The notes under the pieces are model-generated. The model ran no database searches, had not been told where the DNA came from, and saw only the letters and a program-made list of their open reading frames with translations. From Sphingobium fluviale (GTDB taxonomy: Bacteria; Pseudomonadota; Alphaproteobacteria; Sphingomonadales; Sphingomonadaceae), in the NCBI RefSeq assembly GCF_004122115.1, contig NZ_SBKP01000008.1, positions 81,374 to 145,373 on the forward strand: a stretch of 64,000 nt of DNA, read 5' to 3'. Made by a program: the position numbers and the translations under genes. Positions 25,762 to 34,887 of the stretch are shown here, in pieces; position 1 is the stretch's first letter, and each line of letters starts with the position of its first letter.

Positions 25762-26297
25762 AGGCCGAGTGTCTCCACGATGTTTTCCACGGTACTTTCG
25801 TGCGGGCCGTTTCCGCTGGTGATCCGATAGGGCGCGAGGGCATAGACCGGGTTGCGGGCAGCGCTGAGCTCGGTCAGGACTGTGCGCGGGTCCTTGCCTT
25901 CCAACAAGGGGCGCCCTTCGCGGCGGGACACGCGCTCCACCAGCACATCAAGATCCGCATCGAGCCAGATCGTGATAGCGCGCTCCAGAATCAGCGCGCG
26001 GGTCTGGTCATTCATGAAGGCGCCGCCGCCGGTGGCGATCACCTTGCGTCCTTCCTCGATCAGCCGTGCGATCACACGGCGTTCACCGTCGCGAAACCCC
26101 TCTTCGCCATAGCGCGCGAAGATTTCGGGGATCGTCATGCCCGCCGCATGGGCGATCTCTTCATCCGCATCGACAAAGGGCAAGCCTATGTGCGCGGCTA
26201 GGCGGCGTCCGATGGTTGATTTGCCCACGCCCATCATGCCGATCAGCACGATTGGCCGTTCGTCATGCTCTTGTGCTGATTTGCTGTTTTGTTCCAT
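25758..26297 (-). CDS. aroK: Shikimate kinase
   Basis: Phosphorylates shikimate at the 3-OH using ATP. The 179-residue protein has the P-loop GMMGVGKSTIGRRLA, the shikimate-binding DADEEIAH and GEEGFRDGERRVI, the GGGAFM segment and the lid REGRPLLEG. It lies first in the aroKB operon and is divergent from a small membrane-protein gene. Confidence 0.95.
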   Translation of the reverse strand: MEQNSKSAQEHDERPIVLIGMMGVGKSTIGRRLAAHIGLPFVDADEEIAHAAGMTIPEIFARYGEEGFRDGERRVIARLIEEGRKVIATGGGAFMNDQTRALILERAITIWLDADLDVLVERVSRREGRPLLEGKDPRTVLTELSAARNPVYALAPYRITSGNGPHESTVENIVETLGL

Positions 26298-26383
26298 GGT
26301 GTGCGCGGCTATACAGCCATGCGCTTTGCGCGCAAAAGCGAAATTTCTGGACAGAGTGTTGGGCGGAGCCGCCAGGTAGGATC

Positions 26384-26566
26384 ATGAAAATCAGAAGAAC
26401 CAACGCCTTTGGCGAACCTCCCCGGCGCCGCAGCCCTGTGCCGATCGGTTGCCTGCTCGGCGTACTTATCGTGCTGGCTGTGCTGGGATGGGCATGGCAT
26501 CAGGGCGGAGAGCAGCCGCTAAGCCATGTCGAAAAGCCGGTTGCGGCAGACAGTTTGGGGCACTGA
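26384..26566 (+). CDS. Small single-span membrane protein
   Basis: This 60-residue protein is not recognised. A basic N-terminus (MKIRRTNAFGEPPRRRSP) is followed by one membrane helix (PIGCLLGVLIVLAVLGWAW) and a short periplasmic tail, an N-in topology by the positive-inside rule. It is three bases upstream of the 614-residue gene and likely co-transcribed with it. GTAGGATC lies just before the ATG. Confidence 0.55.
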   Translation: MKIRRTNAFGEPPRRRSPVPIGCLLGVLIVLAVLGWAWHQGGEQPLSHVEKPVAADSLGH

Positions 26567-26568
26567 GT

Positions 26569-28413
26569 ATGGCATTGGGCGGTCATCGCGCAGTGCGCTG
26601 GTTGGTGGGCGCGGCATTGGGTGGCCTGGCGCTAAGCCTCGCCGTGCCGCTGATGGCGGGCCGCACGCCGACATCGCTGCTGCCGCCCGGCTTTGGCGAT
26701 GATCCGCCCGCCGAGAAGCCAGCGCAACAGCCCAACAGGCCTGTTGCCCCTGCACCGTCACAAACACAGCCTGCGCGTGCGCCGGGGCTACAGCTTGATC
26801 TTTCCGATGTCGGCGGGCCTGCGGCTGCACTGCCGCCAGATGCAGACAATGCCATTGCCGAGGCGCAACTCACCCCTGAAGAGCTGGCCGCCGAGCAACA
26901 GAAATATGATTTGCCACCCGGTGCGCAGCGCTCGCTGGACCGCGTCGGCCCGCTGACCGCAGCTGCAGGCGGCTTGCCGGAGAACGCGTTCGGCATCGCA
27001 TCGGGCGAATTTCTCGCCACCCTGCTGCGCGAGACGAAAGCACCGCTGGCATCGCGCTGGGGGTCTATTCTGCTACGCCGGGCGCTGCTGTCTGCCAGCC
27101 TGACGCCGCAAGGCATCAACGGCGCGGATTGGGCCGCGGAACGCGCGTGGATGCTGGTGCGTATGGGCGAGGCGGATGCCGCGCGCTCGCTCGTGCAGAG
27201 CGTGGACGCAGACCGATACACTGCGCGGCTCTATGCTGTGGCCATGCAAGCCTATCTGGCGAGCGCGGACCCGGTGGGCCTCTGTGCGATCCAGCAGGGC
27301 GGAGCGGGCAGCAGTAAATCGCCGGGTTGGCGCATGGCGGAGGCGATGTGCGCCTCTTTCTCCGCCGAACAGGGGCGAGCCAGCGCAATCCTCAACCAGA
27401 CGCAGCGGCGTGGCGACGTAAACGGCATAGACTATCGCCTCACCGAGAAGATTGTCGGCGCGGGTGCGAACGCCCGGCGCTCGGTCAAGATCGAGTGGGA
27501 TGGCGTGGAGCGCCTGACGGCGTGGCGCTATGGGCTCGCCACTGCCGCCAATGTCGATATTCCCGCGCCGCTCATAGCGCAGGGTGGCGCGCATGTGCTG
27601 GCATGGCAAGCGCGTGCGCCGATGCTGTCTCCGCTTCTGCGTATGCCAGGTGTAGAGGCCGCAGCCCGGCTTGGCGTGTTTTCCAGCAGCGCACTCGTCG
27701 ATTTCTACAGTGGGCTGGAAGGGCAGGAGGAGCTGCCCGATGGGCTTGCGGATCGGCTGGCTGCGCTTCGCCTCGCTTATGCGGGCACTGACACTGCGGA
27801 TCGGCTGGAAGCCATGCGTAACCTTTGGTCCGTTGGAGCGGGGTGGGATATTGTGTCCCTGCTCTCTGTCTCGCGGGCGGCGGCGGCTTTGCCGCTGACA
27901 GAGGTGAACGGAGCGGATCTGAGCCGGTTGATCGCCGCGATGCTCAGCGCGGGCTATGACACGAGCGCTATGCGCTGGGCGGGCGCTGCGGATGCGCTGG
28001 GTGAGGCGGAGGGCACAGACGCATGGGCGATGCTGGCGGTGGGCGCGCCGCGTATGGCGGTGCGGATCGATATCGGGCGCCTGAAGGATTATGCAGATGG
28101 GTCGCCACGCGGGCGGATGGCGCTGGCCGGGTTGGCGGGTCTGGGACGCATTGGTGGCGAGTCTCTCAATGAGGCCGCGGACGAAGGGCGGCTTGACCTG
28201 CGCCTGCGCAGCCGCTGGGCGCGCGAGATCAGCGCGGCGGCGGGCAGGGGCGAACAAGGCACCGTAGCCATATTGGCGGCGGTGGGGATGCAGGCATCCC
28301 AATGGGGCCGTATGCCGCCGGAACATCTCTATCACATCGTCTCGGCGCTGCATCGCGTAGGGCTGAACGCCGAAGCGCGGATGATCGCGGCTGAGGCGAT
28401 CATGCGGAGCTGA
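26569..28413 (+). CDS. Large conserved hypothetical envelope protein
   Basis: This gene is not recognised. From the ATG at 26569 the product is 614 residues with an N-terminal membrane anchor or signal (LVGAALGGLALSLAVPLMAG) and a Pro/Gln-rich linker (about 45-75). The long remainder is alanine-rich and mostly helical, with TPR-like pairs but no clear repeat consensus. It is probably periplasmic and sits in one run with the preceding small membrane protein, xerD and accA. An upstream in-frame ATG overlaps the small gene and is less likely. Confidence 0.6.
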   Translation: MALGGHRAVRWLVGAALGGLALSLAVPLMAGRTPTSLLPPGFGDDPPAEKPAQQPNRPVAPAPSQTQPARAPGLQLDLSDVGGPAAALPPDADNAIAEAQLTPEELAAEQQKYDLPPGAQRSLDRVGPLTAAAGGLPENAFGIASGEFLATLLRETKAPLASRWGSILLRRALLSASLTPQGINGADWAAERAWMLVRMGEADAARSLVQSVDADRYTARLYAVAMQAYLASADPVGLCAIQQGGAGSSKSPGWRMAEAMCASFSAEQGRASAILNQTQRRGDVNGIDYRLTEKIVGAGANARRSVKIEWDGVERLTAWRYGLATAANVDIPAPLIAQGGAHVLAWQARAPMLSPLLRMPGVEAAARLGVFSSSALVDFYSGLEGQEELPDGLADRLAALRLAYAGTDTADRLEAMRNLWSVGAGWDIVSLLSVSRAAAALPLTEVNGADLSRLIAAMLSAGYDTSAMRWAGAADALGEAEGTDAWAMLAVGAPRMAVRIDIGRLKDYADGSPRGRMALAGLAGLGRIGGESLNEAADEGRLDLRLRSRWAREISAAAGRGEQGTVAILAAVGMQASQWGRMPPEHLYHIVSALHRVGLNAEARMIAAEAIMRS

Positions 28414-28419
28414 TGGCGC

Positions 28420-29334
28420 GTGGCGGAGGAGCGGGCCAGCCCCGGCGACGCGCCACTGATCGACCGTTATCTTGAAATGCTGAGTGTGGAGCGCGGCGCG
28501 GCGCGCAACACGATCCTTGCCTATCGTAACGACCTTGAGGCGGCGAGCGCGCACATCGGAGGGTTGGGTAGCGCAGACGCAGAGGGCTTGCGCGGTCTTT
28601 CCCAACATTGGGCCGAGTTGAACCCTTCCTCTGTCGCGCGCAAGCTTTCTGCCTTGCGCGGCTTTTACGGCTTTCTCGAAGCCGAGGGGGTGCGCCGTGA
28701 CAATCCTGCAACCGCCGTTCCCCGCCCCGGCCTGCGCCGGCCCCTGCCGTATGTTTTGAGCCATGAAGAGATCGCCCGGCTGTTTGCGGTGGCGGAAGAT
28801 CGCGCGGGTGGCGAGCATCCTGCGCACCATGATGTGCGGATGCTGGCGCTGCTGGAGCTGCTCTATGGCTCTGGCCTGCGTGCGAGCGAGCTTATGTCAC
28901 TGCCGCGCCATGCCATTCACCCGGATCGCCCTTTCCTGATCCTGAAAGGCAAGGGCGGGCGCGAGCGGCTGGTGCCGGTGTCTGATCGCGCCCGCGCGGC
29001 GGCGGCGCGCTGGGCCAGCCTCGTGCCAGTAGATCAGCCATGGTTGTTTCCTTCGGGCAAATCCCATCTCTCGCGCATCCGGCTGTTTCAGATGGTGCGC
29101 GCACTGGGCGCGGAAGCAGGCATCGCGCCGGAGCGGATTAGCCCGCATGTGCTGCGCCATGCCTTCGCTACGCATCTGCTGTCTGGCGGGGCAGACCTGC
29201 GCGCGCTCCAGACCATGTTGGGCCATGCCGATATCGGCACGACACAGATTTACACCCATGTCGACAGTGCGCGCCTTGTCGAACTGGTCAACCGACGCCA
29301 TCCGCTCGTTGACCTGAAGCGTACTCGGCCCTAA
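28420..29334 (+). CDS. xerD: Site-specific tyrosine recombinase XerD
   Basis: XerD resolves chromosome dimers with XerC at dif under FtsK control. The 304-residue product has the SAM-like N-terminal domain ([30 protein letters not shown]) and the catalytic set: Arg in [11 protein letters not shown], Lys in [13 protein letters not shown], His-x-x-Arg in [12 protein letters not shown], His in [12 protein letters not shown] and the nucleophile Tyr in QIYTHVD. The GTG start is accepted because no better in-frame ATG exists. Its position before accA is common in alphaproteobacteria. Confidence 0.9.
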   Translation: MAEERASPGDAPLIDRYLEMLSVERGAARNTILAYRNDLEAASAHIGGLGSADAEGLRGLSQHWAELNPSSVARKLSALRGFYGFLEAEGVRRDNPATAVPRPGLRRPLPYVLSHEEIARLFAVAEDRAGGEHPAHHDVRMLALLELLYGSGLRASELMSLPRHAIHPDRPFLILKGKGGRERLVPVSDRARAAAARWASLVPVDQPWLFPSGKSHLSRIRLFQMVRALGAEAGIAPERISPHVLRHAFATHLLSGGADLRALQTMLGHADIGTTQIYTHVDSARLVELVNRRHPLVDLKRTRP

Positions 29335-29344
29335 CTGCGTTTCT

Positions 29345-30289
29345 ATGGTTACGTTTCTGGACTTTGAAAAGCCGATTGCCGCACTCGACGTTCGTATTGC
29401 CGAGCTGCGCGACACCGCTCAATCGGGTGAGCTGAACATCGATGCCGAGATCGGCAAGCTGCAACAACGCGCAGACAAGATGCTTGCGGACACCTATGCG
29501 AAGCTGACGCCGTGGCAGAAGACACAGGTGGCCCGCCACCCGGATCGCCCGCATTTCAGGCATTATGTGGCCGGGCTTTTCAGCGAGTTCATTCCGCTAG
29601 CCGGGGACCGGGCCTTTGGCGACGATCAGGCTATCCTTGGCGGTTTTGCCCGGCTCGGAAAAAGACGCGTCATGGTGATCGGCCATGAGAAGGGCGATGA
29701 CACGGCCAGTCGGCTTCGCCACAATTTCGGCATGGGCAAGCCGGAGGGTTATCGCAAAGCGATCCGCCTGATGCAGCTTGCTGACCGCTTCGGGCTGCCG
29801 GTGGTGACTTTGGTCGATACATCCGGCGCGTTTCCGGGTGTGCAAGCGGAGGAACGCGGACAGGCGGAGGCTATCGCTCGCTCGACCGAGCAATGCCTTG
29901 CATTGGGTGTGCCGATGGTCGCGGCGGTTGTGGGCGAGGGTGGTTCTGGCGGGGCGATAGCGCTGGCTGCGGCGAACCGGGTGCTGATGTTTGAGCATGC
30001 TGTCTACAGCGTGATCTCGCCTGAAGGCTGTGCTTCTATCCTGTGGCGAACCGCCGAAAAGGCGAGCGAAGCGGCGACTGCTATGCAGGTGACGGCGCAG
30101 GATCTCAAGGCGCTGAGCGTGATCGACCGCATAGTGCCTGAGCCAGTAGGCGGCGCTCATCGCGACCCGGCTCAGGCCATAGCATCACTTGGCAAGGCCA
30201 TCACAGAAGAGCTGGACAGTCTTGCGAAGCTCGATGCTGTAAAATTGCGTAAGGACCGAGCAGACAAGTTTCTTGCGATGGGGCAATAG
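29345..30289 (+). CDS. accA: Acetyl-CoA carboxylase carboxyltransferase subunit alpha
   Basis: Makes malonyl-CoA for fatty acid synthesis together with AccD. The 314-residue protein has the family start [69 protein letters not shown] and the oxyanion segment [14 protein letters not shown]. The length is typical. It follows xerD by 10 bases. Confidence 0.95.
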   Translation: MVTFLDFEKPIAALDVRIAELRDTAQSGELNIDAEIGKLQQRADKMLADTYAKLTPWQKTQVARHPDRPHFRHYVAGLFSEFIPLAGDRAFGDDQAILGGFARLGKRRVMVIGHEKGDDTASRLRHNFGMGKPEGYRKAIRLMQLADRFGLPVVTLVDTSGAFPGVQAEERGQAEAIARSTEQCLALGVPMVAAVVGEGGSGGAIALAAANRVLMFEHAVYSVISPEGCASILWRTAEKASEAATAMQVTAQDLKALSVIDRIVPEPVGGAHRDPAQAIASLGKAITEELDSLAKLDAVKLRKDRADKFLAMGQ

Positions 30290-30359
30290 AGTAGCAATAT
30301 CACCTCTGGGAACGATCGCAGCTGTGGGCGGTTAGACCCTCACAAGTGGGAGAGTGGCA

Positions 30360-31835
30360 ATGCGGATGAATCGCCTGTTTCTGAGCTGCGGACTGTTCGC
30401 GCTGGTTATGGCGTGTGGCAGCGAAAGCGGCAGCAAGACCAAAGCCATTCCTCTTGCCACCTCGATCAGCCAGAAAGACAAGGAAGCAGGCGCGAAGGCG
30501 CACCCAGAGCTATTGCAGGAATTTGGCGGTGCCTATCAGGGACCGCAGAGTGCGTATGTCGTTAACGTTGGCCGCAAGATTGCCTCGCAATCCAGCCTGT
30601 CTAGCGTACAGAGCGACTTCACCGTCACGCTGCTTAACAGCTCGGTCAACAACGCCTTCGCGATCCCCGGCGGCTATGTCTATATCACGCGCCAGCTCAT
30701 GGCGCTGTGCAACGACGAGGCCGAGATGGCCGGCGTGCTGGGGCATGAAGTAGGCCATGTCGCCGCCATGCACAGCCAGCGCAGACAGAAGGCGGCCACT
30801 CGCAACGCCATAGGCGGAACATTGCTGCAAATCCTGACTCAGGCAACGCTGGGCAGCTCTGGCCTTGGCGGGCTGTTGCAGCAGGCTGTCGGCACGGGAG
30901 CACAACTCCTCACGCTCAAATTCTCCCGCAGCCAGGAATATGAAGCAGACGATCTGGGCATACGCTATCTCGCCAAGGGTGGCTATGACCCGAAGGCGTT
31001 GTCGTCCATGCTCGCATCGCTGGCGGCGCAAAGCGCATTGGATGCGCGGCTTGCCGGGCAGACGAAAGATATGCCCGAATGGGCCAGCACCCACCCGGAC
31101 CCGGCTTCACGTGTTCAGCGCGCACTTCAGCGTGCACGAGACACCGGCTCAACCAACACACTGCGCAACCGGGATGCGTTTCTTTCCGCGATCAACGGCG
31201 TCATCTATGGCGATGATCCCAAGCAGGGCATCATCAACGGCAGCCAGTTCATTCACCCGGACATCAAGATCGCTTTCATCGCGCCTGCGGGTTTTACCAT
31301 GATGAACGGGACGCAGGCTGTCAGCGTTTCGGGTTCGGGTGGGCAGGCGCAGTTCAGCGGCGGGCCGTATTCAGGCAATCTCGACTCTTATGTGACCAGC
31401 GTCTTCCGCGCGTTTGCCAAGAACGAGAGCTTCACGCCGCCTTCCATCCAGCATGGCTCGGTCGGTGGTATGAACACAGCCTACACCACGGTACAGGCAA
31501 ACGGGCAATCCGGCCCGGTGGATGTGACCGTGATCGCGTATGAGCTGAGCGCGAATCAGGCGTTTTACTTCATCACCATGACGGCAGCAGGGCAGGGATT
31601 CGGCCCGTTTGCGGGCATGACACAGTCGTTTCGGCGCATCAGTGCGCAGGAGGCAGCGGCTGTAAAACCGCGCAGGCTGGCCGTGGTGAGCGTGAAGGCA
31701 GGAGATACCCTCGCTACATTGTCTGGCCGCATGGCCTATGACGACTACAAGATGGAGCGGTTTTTGACATTAAACGCTCTCACAGCGTCATCTCAGCTGA
31801 CGCCGGGGCAAAAGGTCAAGCTGGTAACATATTAA
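30360..31835 (+). CDS. M48 family metalloprotease lipoprotein with C-terminal LysM-like domain
   Basis: The 491-residue product starts with a lipoprotein signal (FALVMAC, lipidated Cys near 19). The peptidase-M48 domain carries the zinc motif in LGHEVGHVAAMHS, with the third ligand in SRSQEYEADDLGIRYL. After a middle domain, the C-terminus has a LysM-like VKAGDTLATLSGR..LTPGQKVKLV, which would hold it to peptidoglycan. It resembles BepA/LoiP-type quality-control proteases of the outer membrane. GGGAG precedes the ATG at 30360. Confidence 0.85.
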   Translation: MRMNRLFLSCGLFALVMACGSESGSKTKAIPLATSISQKDKEAGAKAHPELLQEFGGAYQGPQSAYVVNVGRKIASQSSLSSVQSDFTVTLLNSSVNNAFAIPGGYVYITRQLMALCNDEAEMAGVLGHEVGHVAAMHSQRRQKAATRNAIGGTLLQILTQATLGSSGLGGLLQQAVGTGAQLLTLKFSRSQEYEADDLGIRYLAKGGYDPKALSSMLASLAAQSALDARLAGQTKDMPEWASTHPDPASRVQRALQRARDTGSTNTLRNRDAFLSAINGVIYGDDPKQGIINGSQFIHPDIKIAFIAPAGFTMMNGTQAVSVSGSGGQAQFSGGPYSGNLDSYVTSVFRAFAKNESFTPPSIQHGSVGGMNTAYTTVQANGQSGPVDVTVIAYELSANQAFYFITMTAAGQGFGPFAGMTQSFRRISAQEAAAVKPRRLAVVSVKAGDTLATLSGRMAYDDYKMERFLTLNALTASSQLTPGQKVKLVTY

Positions 31836-31845
31836 AAGCACAACG

Positions 31846-31876
31846 AAAAAGGCGGCAGGATTGCTCCCGCCGCCTT
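31846..31876 (-). terminator. Terminator of the Flp pilin gene
   Basis: On the minus strand AAGGCGGC (31876-31869) pairs with GCCGCCTT (31856-31849) and is followed by a run of T, 23 bases after the pilin stop. Confidence 0.75.
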
Positions 31877-31898
31877 GATATTCGTTGCTCAATACAAC

Positions 31899-32057
31899 TT
31901 AGAGGCTGTTGCCTACGTTGTTGAACGTGTTCTGAAGCTTGTTGCCCACAGTGCCCATCGCGGTGATGGCGGCTACGGCGATCAGCGCAGCGATCAGGCC
32001 ATATTCGATGGCGGTCGCGCCCTTCTCGTTCTTCAGCATCTTACGGAAAAAAGCCAT
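31899..32057 (-). CDS. Flp family type IVb pilin
   Basis: This 52-residue pilin precursor has the family core KGATAIEYGLIAALIAVAAI: a short leader, the prepilin peptidase site Gly-Ala, Glu at +5 and a single hydrophobic helix. AAGGAGA lies six bases before the ATG. Flp pilins are assembled by a Tad machine, which is not present in this window. A second pilin gene is 129 bp upstream on the same strand. Confidence 0.9.
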   Translation of the reverse strand: MAFFRKMLKNEKGATAIEYGLIAALIAVAAITAMGTVGNKLQNTFNNVGNSL

Positions 32058-32186
32058 TATGTGTCTCCTTGAAAAAATCTTGCCTTAACTACCCGGCTGG
32101 ATGGTTTCCCACTTCAGCACCCCGAAAATTAGGCGCGATGGGTTTAAAAATTCTTAAGAAAACGGCGGAAAAGCGAGGATTCAGCG

Positions 32187-32381
32187 TTAATGAGCGTTAA
32201 CTGCATTGGCCACGTTGGTCCACATGTTGATGGTCTTGTCCGCTACCAGTGTCACTGAACCGATGATGGTTACGGCGATCATCGCCAGAATCAGCCCATA
32301 TTCGATGGCCGTTGCGCCACGATCGCATGCCATTAATCCGCTTCGAGCGCGCGGACGTCCTGCCCGGAAGAAGTTTGTCAT
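32187..32381 (-). CDS. Flp family type IVb pilin (second copy)
   Basis: This 64-residue pilin precursor has RGATAIEYGLILAMIAVTIIG, the same processing site and helix as its neighbour, but a longer basic leader (about 21 residues) and a divergent tail. The two copies differ enough to be major and minor pilins rather than a recent duplication. No Tad assembly genes are adjacent. Confidence 0.87.
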   Translation of the reverse strand: MTNFFRAGRPRARSGLMACDRGATAIEYGLILAMIAVTIIGSVTLVADKTINMWTNVANAVNAH

Positions 32382-32443
32382 GCCACTATCCTGAAGATAT
32401 GAAGACCCGGACCAAGTCTATGGGGCAGGAGTTAACAAAATCT

Positions 32444-32890
32444 ATGCAAGCGTCTTCTGACGAACATGCTCCATATCAAGACGTGCTGCCGCGCTCTCGC
32501 CTGATGGTGGTTGCCGCCGCGCTGGTCGATGCGAACGGGCGCGTACTGCTGCAACAGCGACCAGAAGGGAAGACCATGGCTGGCCTGTGGGAGTTTCCCG
32601 GCGGCAAGGTCGAGCCGGGAGAGACGCCAGAGGCCGCGCTGGTGCGCGAGCTGGAGGAAGAGCTGGGTATTCACACCTATGAGAGTTGCCTTGCCCCCGC
32701 CACCTTCGCCAGCGAGGTGCTCAACGAGGCTGAGCTGCTGCTATTGCTCTATGTCTGCCGCAAATGGACGGGCATGCCGGAGCTGCGCCATGCTGCGGCG
32801 ATGCGCTGGGTGAAGCCGGTGGAGATGTTTGCCCTGCCTATGCCGCCTGCCGATCTGCCGATGATCGGTGTGCTGGACGCTTTGATTTAG
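32444..32890 (+). CDS. mutT: (d)NTP pyrophosphatase MutT (Nudix)
   Basis: The 148-residue hydrolase cleans oxidised GTP/dGTP from the nucleotide pool. It has VVAAALVDANGRVLLQQRPE followed by a complete Nudix box (GGKVEPGETPEAALVREL then EEELGI), and FPGGK as in MutT. Several ATGs (32399, 32420, 32444, 32504) are possible; 32444 is chosen because AGGAG lies 12 bases before it. It is convergent with the methyltransferase. Confidence 0.85.
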   Translation: MQASSDEHAPYQDVLPRSRLMVVAAALVDANGRVLLQQRPEGKTMAGLWEFPGGKVEPGETPEAALVRELEEELGIHTYESCLAPATFASEVLNEAELLLLLYVCRKWTGMPELRHAAAMRWVKPVEMFALPMPPADLPMIGVLDALI

Positions 32891-32897
32891 GGAGAAC

Positions 32898-33761
32898 TCA
32901 ACCTCTGCTCTTGAGCGCTTGCGCCAGCGAGACGGTGGCCGATCCGCGCCGAGCCGGGGCAGGCTGCGATGCATCGGGCTTCCAGCCGCTCATATGGAGG
33001 ATTGAGAACATCTCAGCTGTCTTTCCATCCGGGTCAGCGGCATCGGCAAAATATGCGGCGGCGCGGGCCACTATCGTGCGGGTCAGCGGCCCACGCCGGT
33101 CTGCAGACATCACATTGCCTGCAGCCATATAGCGCAGATCGTGCATCAGGCGCAGCATCGAGGAATAGCGCACGGTCAGCGCCTCGCTATCCGCCACTGG
33201 CATGGCGAAGCCCGCGCGGGATAGCAGATCGCCCATCGCGCGCACATCGGTCTGCGGGTGGATATGCGGGCGGGGGCTGTCTCCCTCTGCGCTGAGAAGC
33301 GCCTGCCGCAGGCGTGGCAGCGACCCGGCACCCAAACATACGCCAAGGAACAAGCCATCGGGCTTCAGCACGTTTCTGATGACGATGAGCGCGCCAGGCA
33401 GATCGTTCACACTATCGAGCGTGCCGCAGCCAAGCACGAGATCGAAACTGTTCGGCGAAAAGGGCAATGCGTCTTCCTCTGCCTGTATGCCGTTCACAGC
33501 GGCGGCATTGCGCGCGCCCGGATCGAGGCAGGTTACTTCGATGCCTTTTGCAACGAGCGCATCGCGCGCGCTGTCATCCGGGCAACCGATAATGAGAGCA
33601 CGGGCAAAGCCGCGCTTCACGTCATCCAGCCGTTCCAACAGGCCATCGAGCATGAAGCGATAGAGGAAATCATGCCCAGCAAAGCGCGCATGCGCCTTGT
33701 CACGCGCGGCGGCGCGGCGGCGGGGATCGAACAACAGGGGCGGGCCAGAGTCTTCGGTCAT
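32898..33761 (-). CDS. SAM-dependent methyltransferase-fold protein (NDUFAF5/BioC-like)
   Basis: The 287-residue product starts LLFDPRRRAAARDKAHARF and has a class I methyltransferase fold (ALIIGCPDD in place of the usual GxGxG, LPFSPNSFDLVLGCGTLDSV, VLKPDGLFLGV). The order and ending resemble the alphaproteobacterial relatives of NDUFAF5, a complex I assembly factor that hydroxylates an arginine. The glycine-rich loop is unusual, so activity should not be assumed. It starts head to head with comF; the two ATGs overlap at 33760. Confidence 0.72.
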   Translation of the reverse strand: MTEDSGPPLLFDPRRRAAARDKAHARFAGHDFLYRFMLDGLLERLDDVKRGFARALIIGCPDDSARDALVAKGIEVTCLDPGARNAAAVNGIQAEEDALPFSPNSFDLVLGCGTLDSVNDLPGALIVIRNVLKPDGLFLGVCLGAGSLPRLRQALLSAEGDSPRPHIHPQTDVRAMGDLLSRAGFAMPVADSEALTVRYSSMLRLMHDLRYMAAGNVMSADRRGPLTRTIVARAAAYFADAADPDGKTAEMFSILHMSGWKPDASQPAPARRGSATVSLAQALKSRG

Positions 33762-34554
33762 GAAGGGGCTTGTGCCGGGGCGGCGCCTGTTGGACAAGCG
33801 GGGAATGACGGCGGGGGCGATCGAGCTGGTGAAACAGGCTGCAAAGGCCGTGCTTGACTATGCCCTGCCGCCGCGCTGCCCCGGTTGCGGCGTGATCGTC
33901 GGCCAGGTCGATGCCTTCTGCGGCGAATGTTGGAGCGAAATGCGCTTCTTGTCAGACCCTTGCTGCACCAGCTGTGGTCTGCCGTTCGATTTTGAGGAGG
34001 CCGATGCGCTGCAATGCGGCGCTTGCCATGCCGATCCGCCGCCGTGGACCAGCGCGCGCGCTGTGCTGGCTTATGGCACTGTATCCAGCCATGTCGCCAC
34101 GCGCCTGAAATACGCCCGACGCACGGGCCTTGCCAAGCTGATGGCGCGACATATGGCGGCACGAATTCCTGCCGAGGCTCTGGCGGCGGGCGAAGATGCG
34201 TTGATCATACCCGTGCCGCTCCACCGCTGGCGGATATGGGGGAGGGGTTTCAACCAGGCGGCGCTGATCGCGCGGCACCTCTCGTACAACACCGGTCTGG
34301 CGCACGATCCGCTGCTGCTCAGGCGGACACGGGCGACGCGGCCGCTGCGCGACATGGGGCCTCAGCAGCGTGACCACGAGGTGCGCAGGGCTTTCGCAAT
34401 TGCGCCCTCGCGCCAAGCGGGCCTGCGTGGCAAAACGATCCTGCTGATCGATGACATCCACACCAGCGGCGCGACAGCGCGCGCCTGCGCCAGAGTGTTG
34501 ATCGCGGGCGGTGCGCAGAGCGTTCATCTGCTCTGCTGGGCGAGGGTGTTGTGA
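33760..34554 (+). CDS. comF: ComF family phosphoribosyltransferase-like protein
   Basis: The product (264 residues from 33760, or 249 from an ATG at 33805) has an N-terminal double zinc ribbon (CPGCGVIVGQVDAFCGECW, then CTSCGLPF and CGACHADPPP). The phosphoribosyltransferase fold follows with the PRPP loop ILLIDDIHTSGAT. ComF helps move single-stranded DNA through the inner membrane in natural transformation. It heads a run with grxC, a nitrilase gene and a DUF1178 gene, a grouping common in alphaproteobacteria. Confidence 0.85.
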   Translation: MKGLVPGRRLLDKRGMTAGAIELVKQAAKAVLDYALPPRCPGCGVIVGQVDAFCGECWSEMRFLSDPCCTSCGLPFDFEEADALQCGACHADPPPWTSARAVLAYGTVSSHVATRLKYARRTGLAKLMARHMAARIPAEALAAGEDALIIPVPLHRWRIWGRGFNQAALIARHLSYNTGLAHDPLLLRRTRATRPLRDMGPQQRDHEVRRAFAIAPSRQAGLRGKTILLIDDIHTSGATARACARVLIAGGAQSVHLLCWARVL

Positions 34555-34615
34555 GCTATGCGGTTGACAATGGCAGCCGCCACCCCGATCTCATAATGAG
34601 GAGGCTCGAAAACCC

Positions 34616-34873
34616 ATGAAGTCCGTTGAAATCTATACCAAGGCATTTTGCGGCTATTGCGCGCGCGCCAAGGCGCTGCTGGAAAGCAAGGGTGTTGCGT
34701 TCGAGGAGTATGACATCACTATGGGCGGACCCAGGCGTGCGGAGATGATGGAACGCTCCAACGGTGGTTTGACGGTGCCACAAATCTTCATTGACGGCTT
34801 GCATATCGGCGGGTCTGACGACCTTGCGACGCTGGAGCGGGCAGGCAAGCTGGACGCTCTGTTGGGACTTTGA
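34616..34873 (+). CDS. grxC: Glutaredoxin 3
   Basis: The 85-residue thioredoxin-fold protein has the dithiol site FCGYCARAK (Cys at 11 and 14), the cis-proline segment TVPQIFIDG and the GG of IGGSDDL that binds glutathione. It reduces disulfides and glutathionylated proteins at the expense of glutathione. The stop overlaps a possible TTG start of the next gene. Confidence 0.93.
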   Translation: MKSVEIYTKAFCGYCARAKALLESKGVAFEEYDITMGGPRRAEMMERSNGGLTVPQIFIDGLHIGGSDDLATLERAGKLDALLGL

Positions 34874-34887
34874 GCGGCACCTTCTCC

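Noticed and set aside
27073..28830. 585-codon frame opposite the hypothetical envelope gene and xerD
   Set aside because: Crosses the end of one gene and the start of xerD; shadow composition.
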